Numbered from the stretch's first letter, positions 22,106-33,530 are shown. The stretch: DNA of 64,000 bases from Chlorocebus sabaeus (GCF_047675955.1 NC_132918.1:84335139-84399138), one strand, 5' to 3'. Numbers and translations: made by a program. Notes: generated by a model from the letters alone, not told the origin.

Positions 22106-22461
22106 TGTATTAGTCCATTTTCACGTTGCTGATAAAAATATACCTGAGATTGGGTAATTTACAAAAGAAAAAAGTTTATTGGGCTTACAGTTCCACGTGG
22201 CTGGGAAGCCCTCACAATCATGGTGGAAGGTGAAAGGCACATCTCACATGGTGGCAGACAAGAGAAGAACTTGTGCAGGGAAACTCCCATTTTAAAACCA
22301 TCAGACCTAATGAGACTCATTCACTATCGTGAGAACAGTGTAGGAAAGACCTGCCCCCATAATTCAATTACTTTCCACTGGGTTCCTCCCACAACACATG
22401 GGAATTGTGGGAGTTACAATTCAAGATGAGATTTGGGTGGGGACACAGTCAAACCATATCA
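22106..22461 (-). mobile_element. Solo MaLR LTR (MST/THE1 type), antisense
   Basis: A 356-bp complete solo LTR from TGTATTAGTCC to AAACCATATCA, with 'tacctgagattgggtaattt' and 'gggacacagtcaaaccat'. The 5-bp target duplication is AGGTC at 22101-22105 and 22462-22466. Confidence 0.93.
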
Positions 22462-22466
22462 AGGTC

Positions 22467-23268
22467 TCACTTATACACATTTAAGAGTATATATCTACAC
22501 ACATATTTATTATGTATTATTTTACATAATGAAAGCACATGCCATAGACTGTCCTGCCTCATGCTATAATATCTACCAGTGGTATACTTTGGAGATTTAT
22601 ATAATCATCTATAGATCAATCTCAGTGTTTTTTTAATAGTGCAGAATATTACATCTTAAGCTTAATCTATTTAGCCAGTCCCTCATTGATGTGTATCTAT
22701 TTTTACTGTTGCTACTACAAAGTGCTGCTACAAATATCCTTGCTTGCAGTACTTTGCACAAATGTGCAATTGTTTCTGTAATGTATTAATGAATTCCTGG
22801 AAGTGAAATTTTTAGGTCAAAGTCATGTAAATTTTAACTGATGAGTATAGTCAAATTGCCTTCCAGACAGGTGATACCAATTAATACTTTCACGAAGTGT
22901 GAGGGCAATCTTTTCCACACACTCACACCAATATCAAATATTACAAAACCTTTTTACATTACCAGTGAAATAGTAAAGAAAAGTCTCCTATTTGGGGTTT
23001 GAATTGCATCACTAGAATTTGAAGAATGGTATGTGTTTTTATCCTTGGATTAGAAAGCCATTTTATTTTTCAGTGAACCGCCTATTTATGACTATAGCTG
23101 GTATTTTTTTTTGTTTGATTTTTTTCTTATTGATTTGTAAGAGCTATTTGTGTATTAGAGCACTGAAATCTTTTGCTGTCCTATATGTTGCAAATAAATT
23201 TTGCCCAGTTTGTCATATCTCTTTTAACGTTATTATGCTATTTTTCATGACCTTTAGTTTTGGGGTAT
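22467..23268 (-). pseudogene. Old L1 (L1M-type), antisense, 3' part
   Basis: Reversed 3' end and ORF2 C-terminal region: 'gtgcagaatattacatctta', 'gctactacaaagtgctgcta', 'cttccagacaggtgatacca' and 'aagagctatttgtgtattag'. It continues beyond the LTR at 23269. All frames are broken. Confidence 0.78.
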
Positions 23269-23621
23269 TGATATGGTTTGGTTGTGTCCCCACCAAAATA
23301 TCAACTTGAACTCTATCTCCCAGAATTCCCACATGTTGTGGAAGGGACCCAGGGGGAGGTAATTGAATCATGGGGGCTGGTCTTTCCAGTGCTATTCTTG
23401 GGATAGTGAATAAGTCTCATGAGATTTGATGAGTTTATCAGGGGTTTCTGCTTTTGCTTCTTGCTCATTTTCTCTTGCCACCACCATGTAAGAAGTGCCT
23501 TTCACCTCCTGCCATGATTCTGAGACCTCCCCAGCCATGTGAAACTGTAAGTCCAGTTAAACCTCTTTTTGTTCCCAATTTGGGGTATGTCTTTATCAGC
23601 AGTGTGAAACAAACTAATACA
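23269..23621 (+). mobile_element. Solo MaLR LTR (MST/THE1 type), sense
   Basis: A 353-bp LTR from TGATATGGTTTGGTTGTGTC to CAAACTAATACA, with 'gaggtaattgaatcatgggg' and 'gcagtgtgaaacaaactaat'. The 5-bp target duplication is GGTAT at 23264-23268 and 23622-23626. It sits in the old antisense L1. Confidence 0.93.
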
Positions 23622-23626
23622 GGTAT

Positions 23627-24718
23627 CAAATTTCTCATTCTTTCAAGCCTTCTAAATTTATATCTTTTTGAGAAAAGCTTTCTCCATACTATAATTATAA
23701 AGTAAATTTCCAAGTATTTGTCTAGTAATTTTATTTTACTTTTAACAATGGACTTATATTTCATCTAAAATTTGCCTTGAGTAAAGAAGAAAGTATACAA
23801 TCAACTTTAATTTTTATACAGATGACAGGCTAGATTTCTCAATATCATATATTTAATATTTTATATTTATTATTTTATAATGTAGTACTTTTCTCTGTGA
23901 GTTTCTATACCTGGATTCTCTATTCCATTCCATTTGTGTTTCTTAAAGCTCAAAATGGTTTTAATTATTATAACCTTATATTATGTATCAATATCTGGTT
24001 GAGTTACTCCCCATTTATTAGTCTTGCTTTTTAGAATTTGCATATTTATTTATGCATATTTATTTTTCATCAGCTTGCCTAATTTTTGAAAGTCTTATTT
24101 TTATTAAGATTTTCAAATATTAAGTCAGCTTTTCATTCCTAAGATAAACACATTTGGGTGTGACATGTTATTCTTTTTATGCATTGGTGGATTTAGTTTG
24201 CTAATATTTTATGGATAATTTTTGTGCCTGTGTTCATGATGGGTATTACTCTGTTATTTTCATTTTTTAAAATGTTTTTGCTAGGTTTTCATATTTTGGC
24301 TATGCTACCATCATAAAACAAGTTGGAAAATGTTCCCTCCTCTTTTATTTTCTAAAATGTTTTGTATATAAGTGGAGTTATCTTTTCATTGACTGTCTGA
24401 TAGAGTTAATAAGGGAAATCTTGGCTTGATCATTTCTTGGTGGGAAATTCTTATAATAAAGTCAATTTATTTTATAAATATTGTGTTTCTCATAATTTTT
24501 TCTCCTTGGGAGGCCCTCCCACCACAGGTCCTGAGGCCTAGGAGGACTAATTTTTTTATTTCATATTAATTTTGATAAATTATATTTTTAAAGTAATTTG
24601 TTGTTTATTTAAGTTGTTGCATCTGAAGGCATAAAGTTGTTAATATTATTTCCTTATAATCCCTTTAATGTCCATAAGATATTTAGTGATATCTTCTTCC
24701 TTTCCTGATATTGGTGAT
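23627..24718 (-). pseudogene. Old L1 (L1M-type), antisense, ORF2 RT region
   Basis: AT-rich reversed ORF2 between two MaLR insertions: 'tttctatacctggattctct', 'tgcctaatttttgaaagtct' and 'ttcatgatgggtattactct'. Contains an extraneous 49-bp GC-rich block at 24502-24550 (separate entry). Confidence 0.75.
24502..24550. repeat. Inverted copy of MaLR internal sequence, arm A
   Basis: 49 bp that are the reverse complement of 25069-25117 with one mismatch. GC-rich in an AT-rich L1 context ('gggaggccctcccaccacag', 'gcctaggaggactaa'). Confidence 0.93.
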
Positions 24719-25068
24719 TTTATTTGTCTGTTCTCTCATTGCTATAAAGAACTGTTTAAGACCAGGTGATTTATAAAGAAAATAAGTTTAATTGGCTTAT
24801 AGTTCTGCAGGCTATACAGGAAGCATAGTGGCTTCTGCTTCTGTGAAGGCCTCAGGAAATTTCCAATCATGGCAGAAGACAAAAGGGAGAGTGAGGCATC
24901 TTGCATAGTGGGAGCAGGAGCAAGAGAAAGGGGAAGGTGCTGCATACTTTTAAGCAACCAGATCTCACTATAGTGAGGGCAGTACAAAGAGGATGGTACC
25001 CATTCCTGCTAAATCTGCCCCCATAATCCAATCACCTCCCATTAGTCCCCACTTCTAACACTGGGGAT

Positions 25069-25117
25069 TTAGTCCTCCTAGGCCTCAGGACCTGTGATGG
25101 GAGGGCCTCCCAAGGAG
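25069..25117. repeat. MaLR internal segment, inverted-repeat arm B
   Basis: Native position of the sequence copied in inverse at 24502-24550. It begins within a few bases of the point where the LTR is cut short. Confidence 0.88.
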
Positions 25118-25834
25118 GCCTCTAAAATATCTGTGAGGTGTTTTCCCCATTGTCCTGGCTATGAGCACTTGCTCCTTTTTACTTATGCAAACTTCTGCAG
25201 CCTACCTGAATCCTTCCCCTGAAAATGGACTTTTTTTTTTTCCTTTCTACCATATGGCCAGGCTTCAAATTTTCCAACTTTTATGCTGTTTCCTCTTTAA
25301 ATATGAGTCCAATTTTAAGTCATTTCTTTGCTCATGTGTATGAGACTAGGTTCTTAGAAGCAGCCAGGCGACATCTTGAATGTGTTGATGCTTAGAAATT
25401 TCTTCCACTACATAATCCTAAATCATCACTCTCAAGTTGAAAGTTCCACAGATACCTAGGGCAGAGGCACAGTGCAGCCAACTTCTTTGCTAAGGCATAA
25501 CGAAAGTGACCTTTGCTCCAGTTCCAAACAAGTTTCTCATTTACATTTGAGACTTCATCAGCCTGGCTTTCACTGTCCATATCACTATCAGCATTTTGGT
25601 GATAACCATTCAGCCAATCTCTAGAAAGTTACAAACTTTCCCTCATCCTCCTGTCTTCTTCTGAACCCTCTAAACTCTTTCAACCTCTGCCTGTTACCCA
25701 GTTTCAAAGTTGCTTCCATATTTTTAGGTATCTTTATAGTAATGCCCTATTCCTGCTACCAATTTTCTGTATTATTCTGTTCTCTCATTGCTATAAAGAA
25801 ATATCTGAGACTGGGTAATTTATTTAAAAAAGAG

Positions 25835-25876
25835 ATTTTGTTAACTTTTGCCTCACATATTTTGAGTCTGTTATTA
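25835..25876 (+). repeat. 42-bp antisense-L1 fragment at the 5' junction of an AluS
   Basis: Identical to 27532-27573 except one base (C/T). Lies between the LTR target site and the AluS start; see findings. Confidence 0.92.
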
Positions 25877-26176
25877 TGCAGTGGCACACACCTGTAATCC
25901 CAGCACTCTGGGAGGCCAAGGTTGGTGGATCACTTGAGGTCAGGAGTTCAAGACCAGCCTAGCCAACATGGTGAAACCCCGTTTCTACTAAAAATAAAAA
26001 AAATTTAGCCAGGCATGGTGGTGCATGCCTGTAATCCCAGCTACTTGGGAGGCTGAGACAGGAGAATTGCTTGAACATGGGAGGCGGAGGTTGCAGTGAG
26101 CCGAGATTGAGCCACTACACTCCAGCCTGGGTGACAGAGATGAGACTCCATCTCAAAAAAATGAAGAAAGAAAAAA
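25877..26176 (+). mobile_element. AluS inserted in the MaLR 5' LTR
   Basis: Alu missing about 7 nt at the 5' end ('gcagtggcacacacctgtaa'). It is dimeric, with linker 'taaaaataaaaaaaattta' and right arm ending 'gagactccatctcaaaaaaa'. AAAAAAGAG occurs just before the inserted block (about 25826-25834) and just after the tail (about 26173-26181), giving a 9-bp target duplication that includes the 42-bp fragment. Confidence 0.88.
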
Positions 26177-26642
26177 AGAGTTTAATTGGCTCAGGGTTCT
26201 GCAGGCTATACAGAAGCTTCTGTTTCTGGAGAGGCCTCAGGAAACTTCCTGTCATGGCATAAAGAAAAGGGGAACAAGGCATCTCACATGGTAGGAGCAG
26301 GAGTGAGAGAGAAAGTGGGGAGATGCTACACACTTTTAAATGACCAGATCTTACAAGAACTCACTCACTATCATAAGGAGAGTACCAAGAGGATGGCATT
26401 AAACCATTCCTGAGAAATATGCCCCCATGATCCAATCGTCTTTCTATTGGGGATTACAATTCAAGATGAGAATTGGTGGGGACACAGATCCAAACCATAT
26501 CAGTGATCTGTGTCTTCCCTCTTTTTTCTTTTCTGTTGATGATCACACCAATTCTGTTGGTTTTTAACAAGAACATATTTTTTGCTTGGTTAATTTTTAC
26601 TATTATTTTGCTAATTACTAATTAGTTGATTTCTGCTCTTTT

Positions 26643-26943
26643 ATTTTTTACTTTTTTTGAGGCAGAGTTTCACTCTTGTTGCCCAAGCTGGAGTGCAGTG
26701 GTGTGATTTCGGCTCATCGCAACCTCCACCTCCCGAGTTCAAGTGATTCTCCTGCCTCAGCCTCCCAAGTAGCTGAGATTACAGGCATACACCACCGCAC
26801 CCAGCTAATTTTTTGTATTTTTAGTAGAGACGGGGTTTCTCCATGTTGGTCAGGCTGGTCTCGAACTCTCAACCTCAGGTGATCTGCCCACCTCGGCCTC
26901 CCAAAGTGCTGGAAGTATAGGTGTGAGCCACTACGCCCGGCCC
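26643..26943 (-). mobile_element. AluS, antisense, with TSDs
   Basis: Full reversed Alu ('cagagtttcactcttgttgc' to 'gagccactacgcccggcc'). The target duplication is ATTTCTGCTCTTTT at 26629-26642 and ATTTCTACTCTTTT at 26944-26957. Confidence 0.93.
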
Positions 26944-27531
26944 ATTTCTACTCTTTTCTTTATTATTTCCTTTCTTCTACTTTGGGTTTACTTTTCTTTT
27001 TCTTTTTTTAACTGCTTAAAGTGCAACCCAAGGTTATTGATTTTAAACTTTCCTAATATGAACACTTACAGCTATAAATTTCCTTTTAAGTATTACTTTT
27101 GCTGCATCCCAGAGCTTTTGATATGTTGTGCTTCTATTATCATTTAGAGATATTTTTAAATTTTTCTTGTGATTTTTCTCTTGATCCATGGATACATTAT
27201 AAGTTGTTTTGGCTAATTTCCAAATACTTCAGGTTTTTATAGATATCTTAATTCTACTTAATTCTAATTTAGAGAGCATACTGTCTTTAATTTCATTCCT
27301 TACTGATACTTTGAGATTTGTTTTATGAAGTGCATTATGATACATCTTTGTGAATTTGTCATGTGCACTTGAATTTTATTTGTAGTTTTCTACAAATATC
27401 AATTGGGATATTGTGTTTGATAATGCTGTTTGGATTATATATATTTTTACTGATTTTTTGTGTGGTTTTTAAAGAGTTACTGAATGGAGTGCAAAAATCT
27501 ATCACTGTGGAATTTTCTCGTTTTCTTTTCA

Positions 27532-27573
27532 ATTTTGTTAACTTTTGCCTTACATATTTTGAGTCTGTTATTA
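27532..27573 (-). repeat. Local copy matching the 42-bp fragment at 25835
   Basis: Part of the antisense L1 endonuclease region; one mismatch to 25835-25876. Sequence on both sides continues as normal L1, so this is the native copy. Confidence 0.9.
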
Positions 27574-27737
27574 GGTGCATGCACATTTGTGATTGGTGTC
27601 TTTCTGGTGAATTGAATCTTTTTTTCATTATGAAGTATTCTTCTTTATCTCTGGCAAAATTTTATGCTATAAAGTTTATTTTAAAATCTGATCTTATTAT
27701 AACCACTGTGTCATTTTTATACTTACAGTTTGCATAG

Positions 27738-28097
27738 TGATATGATTTGGCCATGTCCTCACCCAAATCTCATCTTGAATTGTAGCTCCCATAATCCCCA
27801 TGTTGTGGGAGGGACCTGATGAGAGGTAATAGAATCATGGGGGTAGATTTTTCCTATATTGTTCCCATGATAGTGAATAAATCTCTATGTATCTGATGGT
27901 TTTATAAAGGGCAGTTCCTCTGCACATGCTCTCTTGCTTGCCACCATGTAAGACGTCCCTTTGCTCCTCCTTCACCTTCCGCTATGATTGTAAGACCTCC
28001 CCAGCCACTTAGAACCATGAGTCCATTAAACTTTTTTCTTTATAAATTACCTAGTCTTGGGTATTTCTTCATAGCAGTATAAAAAGGGAGTAATACA
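27738..28097 (+). mobile_element. Solo THE1-type MaLR LTR, sense
   Basis: A 360-bp LTR from TGATATGATTTGGCCATGTC to GGGAGTAATACA, with the THE1-like 'ctgcacatgctctcttgctt' and 'tttgctcctccttcaccttc'. The 5-bp target duplication is CATAG at 27733-27737 and 28098-28102. Confidence 0.94.
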
Positions 28098-28102
28098 CAT
28101 AG

Positions 28103-29560
28103 CATTTTTTTATCCATTTACTTTCTACCTATTCATGTCTTTGTATTTAAAGTGTGTTTGTTGTAGAAATCACACAGTGGGCTCATGCTTTTAATCCATG
28201 ACCTGCAAGATAATGTTATAACTTGTGCTTTAATAAATCATAAGTATTTCAAAGAAATTTAGATAAAATAGTCTTTTATATTTACTTAGATGTTAACATG
28301 TATTATATTCTTCATTTCTTCCGTAAGATTCGTTTCCCTTTAAAGTCATTTTTCCTATACATGAAAAATTACATTTTAGCATTTCTTGTAGTATAATCTA
28401 GTGATGATACATTCTCTTAGTTTTTCTTTCTGAAAATGCTTTTATTTAGTCTTAATTCTTGAGGAATATTTACTCTAGTTATAGAATTTGGCTTGACATT
28501 ATTACTTCTTTTTTCTTTCAGCACTTTCAAGATGTTGTTCTATTGTTGTTTGGCTTCCATCTCTGATGAGAGGTCCACAATGATTTGAACTGCTATTCCT
28601 CTTTATATTCTCTGACTGCTTTCACATTCTATCCTTATCTTTAGTTTTAGAAATTTGACTTTCATGTGCTACATGTGCTTTTTTTTGTATTTATCTTGTT
28701 TGAGATTATCTAAGCTTCTTACATCTGTAAATTTATCTTTCAACAAGTTTCGGAGGTTTGGGACTATTACTTTTTATTTAATTTTTTCTTTCTATTTATT
28801 TTCCTGGTACTTAAATTACATGTATGTTAAACTTTCTGATACTGTCCCACAAGTCTCTGAAGTTCTATTTCTTCCCATTATTTTCTCTGACTTATCTTCA
28901 AATTGGATAATTTTCTTTTCTCGGTCCTCATGTTCACTGAAATTTTTCTTTGTCATTTAATTCTCCTATTAATTCTATCCAGTATTTTTTATTTCAAATA
29001 TTATACCTTTTTGTTTTAAAATATCCATGTAGTTCTTTAGTATATATAGGTTTTACTTTCTTAAGAAATTTTATATTTTTATTGTTTATGAGCATAGTTT
29101 CTTTTACCTAAGTTAGCATAATTAAAATAATTGCTTTAAAGTTCTTTCTGATAATTTCAACCTCTTGGTCATCTCAGGATTGCTTCTGTTGACTGTCCCT
29201 TTTCTTGAGAGTGGTTCATATTTTCTTGTTTTTTTTTTTTTTGGTATGTAAAATACTATGGGATTTATTCCTCCTTGAAATTGTGGAGACTACTTACACT
29301 CCAAAGTCTTCAGGTAGTTTTTTTTGTTTGTTTTTTTGGCAAAGTAGGGAGTGGAAAAATGGGTTTTATTCACTTATCAGTTGTGTCTTCAGAATTTCTA
29401 GTTATTATTTTCAGGAAAAGCAGTCTGCTGGGAATCTATGCCTAGTTACTGAATTTTATCAAATGTTGTTGCTGCATCTTTGAAGATGATCATATATTTA
29501 CTTTTCTCCTTAGGTTTAATTAAAAATGGTCACACATTTTTATTATTGAAACATTTTGGC
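28103..29560 (-). pseudogene. Old L1 (L1M-type), antisense, ORF2 start to ORF1/5' region
   Basis: 'ttactttctacctattcatg' and 'aaagtgtgtttgttgtagaa' (ORF2 endonuclease). Then 'ctttcagcactttcaagatg', 'tgatgagaggtccacaatga' and 'acaagtctctgaagttctat' (ORF1/5' region in reverse). Heavily mutated. Confidence 0.75.
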
Positions 29561-31840
29561 AGGTTCGAGGTATGAATACTACCTGGAATTAGTATATAAT
29601 TATTAATGTGCTATTGAATATTAATATGTGATTAAATATTAATTGCAAGTATTAATAGGTTTTTGCATTAATGTTCATAAGTTTAATTGACATATAGTTT
29701 TTTAAATCAGGCTGTCCTTGTAAGTTTGGTTTCAATGTTACATAATTTTCTTAAAAACTACTTTCTCTTTATTCTCTATTGACTGTATTAGATAAACAAA
29801 GGGCTTTATTTGTTACGTAGAAGTTTGGTGTGTTTCACCTATGAAAATGCCTGAACCTGGTGCTTTTAAAGGAAGATAAACACTACAACTTTCTCAATTT
29901 TCTCTGTAGCACTGACATGTTTATTTTTTTTTCTTTCTTTTATGATAACTTTCAATCATTTATGTCTTATTAGATCACTTAGTTTTGTAGAGGTTTGTAA
30001 ATATTCACTCAATTGAGAAAGCCTAAAATAGGTAATTAAAGAAATAATAAAAGTTTATTTTGCAGAGAATTACTTTCTTCTGTGTGTGCGGATTCTATTA
30101 GCTAATGGTTGGTTGATAGATTTTAAAGTACTACTTCTTTTGGGTTTACTTGTTCATAATAGAGTTCTTTTTTTTTTCATTCATTATTTTCCACATTTAT
30201 CTGTATTATGTATTAATTCTATATTTGTATATATATTTTGCATTTTATAAATAACTTCACTTGAAATTTTAATTCATTTATGGCTATTTTTTGTTAGATA
30301 TGTGAGCTTTCTGACTATTAAATTTTCTTTAGTGTGGCTTTTTCAGATACATAATAGTTTTTATTATTATATTTCATATCCTAATATTATTGTTTGTTCA
30401 TTTCCTCTTTGACCTGAGAATAGATTGAAGTAACTTTATTTAAAGTTGAATTTTTATGCTTTAAAGTTTTGTTATTAATTTATAGTTTTATTACATTGTG
30501 TTCAGCGAATGTCTTCTCTTACTATTTCTACTCTCAGGAAATTACTAAATATGTATACCTTTAAATCACCAATTTTCTAATCAATTTCTTAAATACTTAA
30601 ATGTACTCTCTCTGCTTTCTACTTTCTCTCTCCTTGGAATTAGCATATCACTATTATACTACTTTCTCTTTTTGGAATTAGTATATCATACATACAGAGT
30701 TCTACATATAGAGTTAGTAAGTGGTAGTGAGATTAGTATATCATATATATAGAGTTATACATGTGGAGTTTCATAAGTGGTACTAAGATCTACTATCATT
30801 ATGTTATTTAGGTATATTCTATCTTTGCTTATTTAGTAATAAATGTTATATGTATTGCTACATTTAGTTACATATATGTAATGTTTATATATATGGCTAC
30901 TTGATTTGTCATACATTGAGATAGGATAATTTTTTTATTACTGTGGTGGATTTATTTTACCCTTATGATTTAAATGAATGTTGATATTGTATTTTTTGTT
31001 GTAGAAATATTCATAGATGTTGAATCTTTACTTTAGATGTAATATTTTTCATTATAGAGTTTAATTACTTTAATACCTTTCCTGATGAATATTGCAACCC
31101 TTATGTTCTTTTTATTTGAATTTTCTTGGTATATCTTTGCCTGTTCTACTTTGAGCATTTTGAGTCTCTTTGTTTTTGATGTGCACTTGCATACATCGTA
31201 TAATTGAATTTTACTTTGTGATCCACTTGGGGCCTTTTTCTTTTAATAGGTGAGCTTAACCTATTTACATATATTAATACGACAGTTATGGTCTAAATTA
31301 TAACATTTTGATTTTTGTATTATTAATTTTTTAAAATATATTACCATGTTGTCTATATTTCCTTTGCTTTTCATTGAGTGCGTTTTCTTCTAACAGAGTA
31401 ATCATAGGTTTCTCTTTCTACTAGTGATTGTAAGTGTAACTTAGTAGTCTTAGTCTTACCTTTTTTGAATATTATCCATTGACTCCCTGATATAAACAGG
31501 GAGTCTCTCTGATGTAAACTTCCCATTTACAAGAACATCCCAATTCCTTCATCTTATTTTTCTACTTCTACATTATTCTTTCAAGTTGCTTATAATGACC
31601 ATTATTAGTTACTTTAATGGTTATTTATTTAGATAATATGCTTCCGGTTTATGTGCCATCTCAGCATTCTTTAAACCTCCATTCCAAAAGATGAAAAATA
31701 TGCATATTTGTATCATTCCCATAAAATCTCACCCTTAATCTCCCTTCTTTCATTAGTTTTACCAAAGAAACTTTAATTTTTCATGGAATATTATATTATA
31801 TTTCCTACGAGACACCCAATTGTTACCACTGGGGGCTGAT
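29560..31840 (-). pseudogene. Second old L1 fragment, antisense
   Basis: AT-rich. 'acattgtgttcagcgaatgt' and 'gcctgttctactttgagcat' resemble antisense ORF2 endonuclease/RT sequence of very old L1M or L1ME elements. The order repeats domains already seen upstream, so this is a separate copy. Boundaries are uncertain. Confidence 0.55.
30637..30784. repeat. Local ~55-bp tandem duplication
   Basis: Two tandem units (30675-30728 and 30729-30784) share 'attagtatatcata' at their start and 'taagtggta' at their end. A shorter partial unit (30637-30660, 'ggaattagcatatca') precedes them. Confidence 0.7.
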
Positions 31841-32034
31841 GTAATTCCAGCCTTCCTAATTAACCTGTGCAGCTTATCCACATTTGCATCCTGTGGTTAG
31901 AGTGGGGAAGCCTGTGCCAGCAGCTGGCATCTGTTAAGTGTTAAAGGGCTTCCTCTGGCCACCCTGGGCTAGGAACATATCGTGATGAAGTGATGGTTGT
32001 TTATGTACTGCTCAGGGTTTCTCAGCAAACATCC

Positions 32035-32215
32035 ATATTAGAGTACTGGCAGAGGAATCCTGGGTTCTAGTCCCAGTTTTACAACTGTTACTTTATTTGT
32101 TCATCTATTAAAAGGTGACATTAATCATCATTCTGCTTCATTAACAGTCTTATTGTTAGGTTCTAATGACATAACTTGAAAGCACTTTGTAATATGCCTC
32201 ATAGATTTGAGGTGT
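32035..32215 (+). repeat. MIR SINE, sense
   Basis: 'tcctgggttctagtcccagt' is almost the MIR consensus. It is followed by 'ttcatctattaaaaggtgac' and 'tgaaagcactttgtaatatg'. Confidence 0.85.
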
Positions 32216-32219
32216 TAAC

Positions 32220-33360
32220 AAGTTCTGATTTTTTTTCCCCCCAGATTAAAGCTTTTGTTAACATGGAACTAAGTAGACTAATTTGATTGTTATCTTTACT
32301 TCTAACTTACTTGGCCCTTCTCAGGCATTAAGTCACCCTTATAAGGTCAAAGGTAAGGCAGCAGCAGGCGGAGAAAAGAGGAGGAGGCAAGGCAAAGTCA
32401 GCTGCTAAATAATGGCAAGCTGACTCCAAAGGAAAGCCTGGACAGAGTCTGAGCAAATTCCCTTGTTTAAAAAAAAAAAAGCGATGATTTAATCTTAGTA
32501 TCCACTCGCTGTAGGTGGTAATGTCGATGCTGTTTTCAAATATCTTTACCTCCCTTGTGCTATTTGACCTTCAACACCCAGGAAAAGGCAGAGCCCATTG
32601 AATCCATCTTCCAGGTGAGAAATGTGAGACTTAAAGGTATTCAGGGATTCATGCATCATCAGCTATTGATCACAGGCCTTAAAATCTGTTCTTCTGACTC
32701 TCTGTCCAGTGTTTTTTTCTTTGGATATATAATATTTTATCCTCCTCTCTCTCCTTTACTTGCCTCTCTTCCCCTCTTCTCTTCCCTCCCTCTTCCTCTT
32801 TCTCTCTTTCTTTACTTACGGTTGTTTTGGGTTTTTTGTCCTTTCTCATCTCCCTTCCTCTCCATGTGCTCCTCACTGTTACTGTAACTTCTGCTTAAGA
32901 GACCAAGAAGAGCACTATCAGAACTTAGCAGACGAGTGCCACCATATCCATGTACTGGTACTTAATAAAACAGGCTTTTGTTTTATGCAGTTTGCCTTTG
33001 GCTTAATATGAAGGAAAGGGGTGATGGCAAGAGACAACTAAAGGCTGTGGATGATTTGTGTGAAATGAAGGCAGATTCTCTTTGAATGAGAACATTCACC
33101 AGAGACAGAACCAGGAAATAGTAAAAGGCCTGGTTCATCCTCCAGGGTAACTAGTTGCTCATACATATCTTTTGTTATTGTTGCTTATCTGAAATCTTAC
33201 CTCTATCATAATTGGATTTATTCCAAGATTTTAATTAAGAACCAATTTCCATAATCCTATGGTGTTTATAACCTCCCAGAAAAGTAGAGGAAGGAGGGGA
33301 AGACTATGGTTCCGTGACAATTAACCACAGGTTTAAAGCTATGACTAATCTTAACCACAC
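32220..33360. other. Unique intronic sequence
   Basis: No repeat family recognised apart from an (A)n run near 32468 and a pyrimidine-rich block at 32738-32870. 32330-32420 holds TCAAAGGTAAGG and purine-rich sequence and could be regulatory, but this is not demonstrable here. Confidence 0.4.
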
Positions 33361-33530
33361 CATTTTCCCACTATTTGAATTTGGACAATTTACTTTAATT
33401 TGGGGGGTTCTCAATTTTCAATCTATAAAATGTCAATAATATAAATCCTTGCGAGGCCTAGCTCATAGGGTCATTTTAGATTCAAATGATGGATGTGATA
33501 GTGCTTTTTAATTTTTAAAGTGCTAAAATA
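33360..33530 (+). repeat. MIR SINE, sense
   Basis: 'aatttggacaatttacttta', 'atctataaaatgtcaataat' and 'gctcatagggtcattttaga' are in MIR order. Confidence 0.7.

Larger units (their letters stand above)
24719..26502 (-). mobile_element. MaLR (MST/THE1-type) provirus remnant, antisense, two LTRs
   Basis: Bounded by the 5-bp target duplication GTGAT at 24714-24718 and 26503-26507. On the + strand the order is 3' LTR (24719 to about 25068), internal remnant (about 25069-25764), then 5' LTR (about 25765-26502). The 5' LTR is split by an AluS. The 3' LTR lacks its last ~50 bp ('...caaaccatatca'), and most of the internal region is deleted. What remains of the interior ('ccattgtcctggctatgagc', 'cactgtccatatcactatca', 'ctaccaattttctgtatt') has no coding capacity. 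Described only; the element is long dead. Confidence 0.9.
26508..27737 (-). pseudogene. Old L1 (L1M-type), antisense, endonuclease region
   Basis: Flanks an AluS (26643-26943). 'acagctataaatttcctttt', 'tgctgcatcccagagctttt' and 'ctcttgatccatggatacat' are classic antisense ORF2 landmarks. 'atttttacttacagtttgcata' is cut by the LTR at 27738 and the L1 resumes at 28103. Confidence 0.82.
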
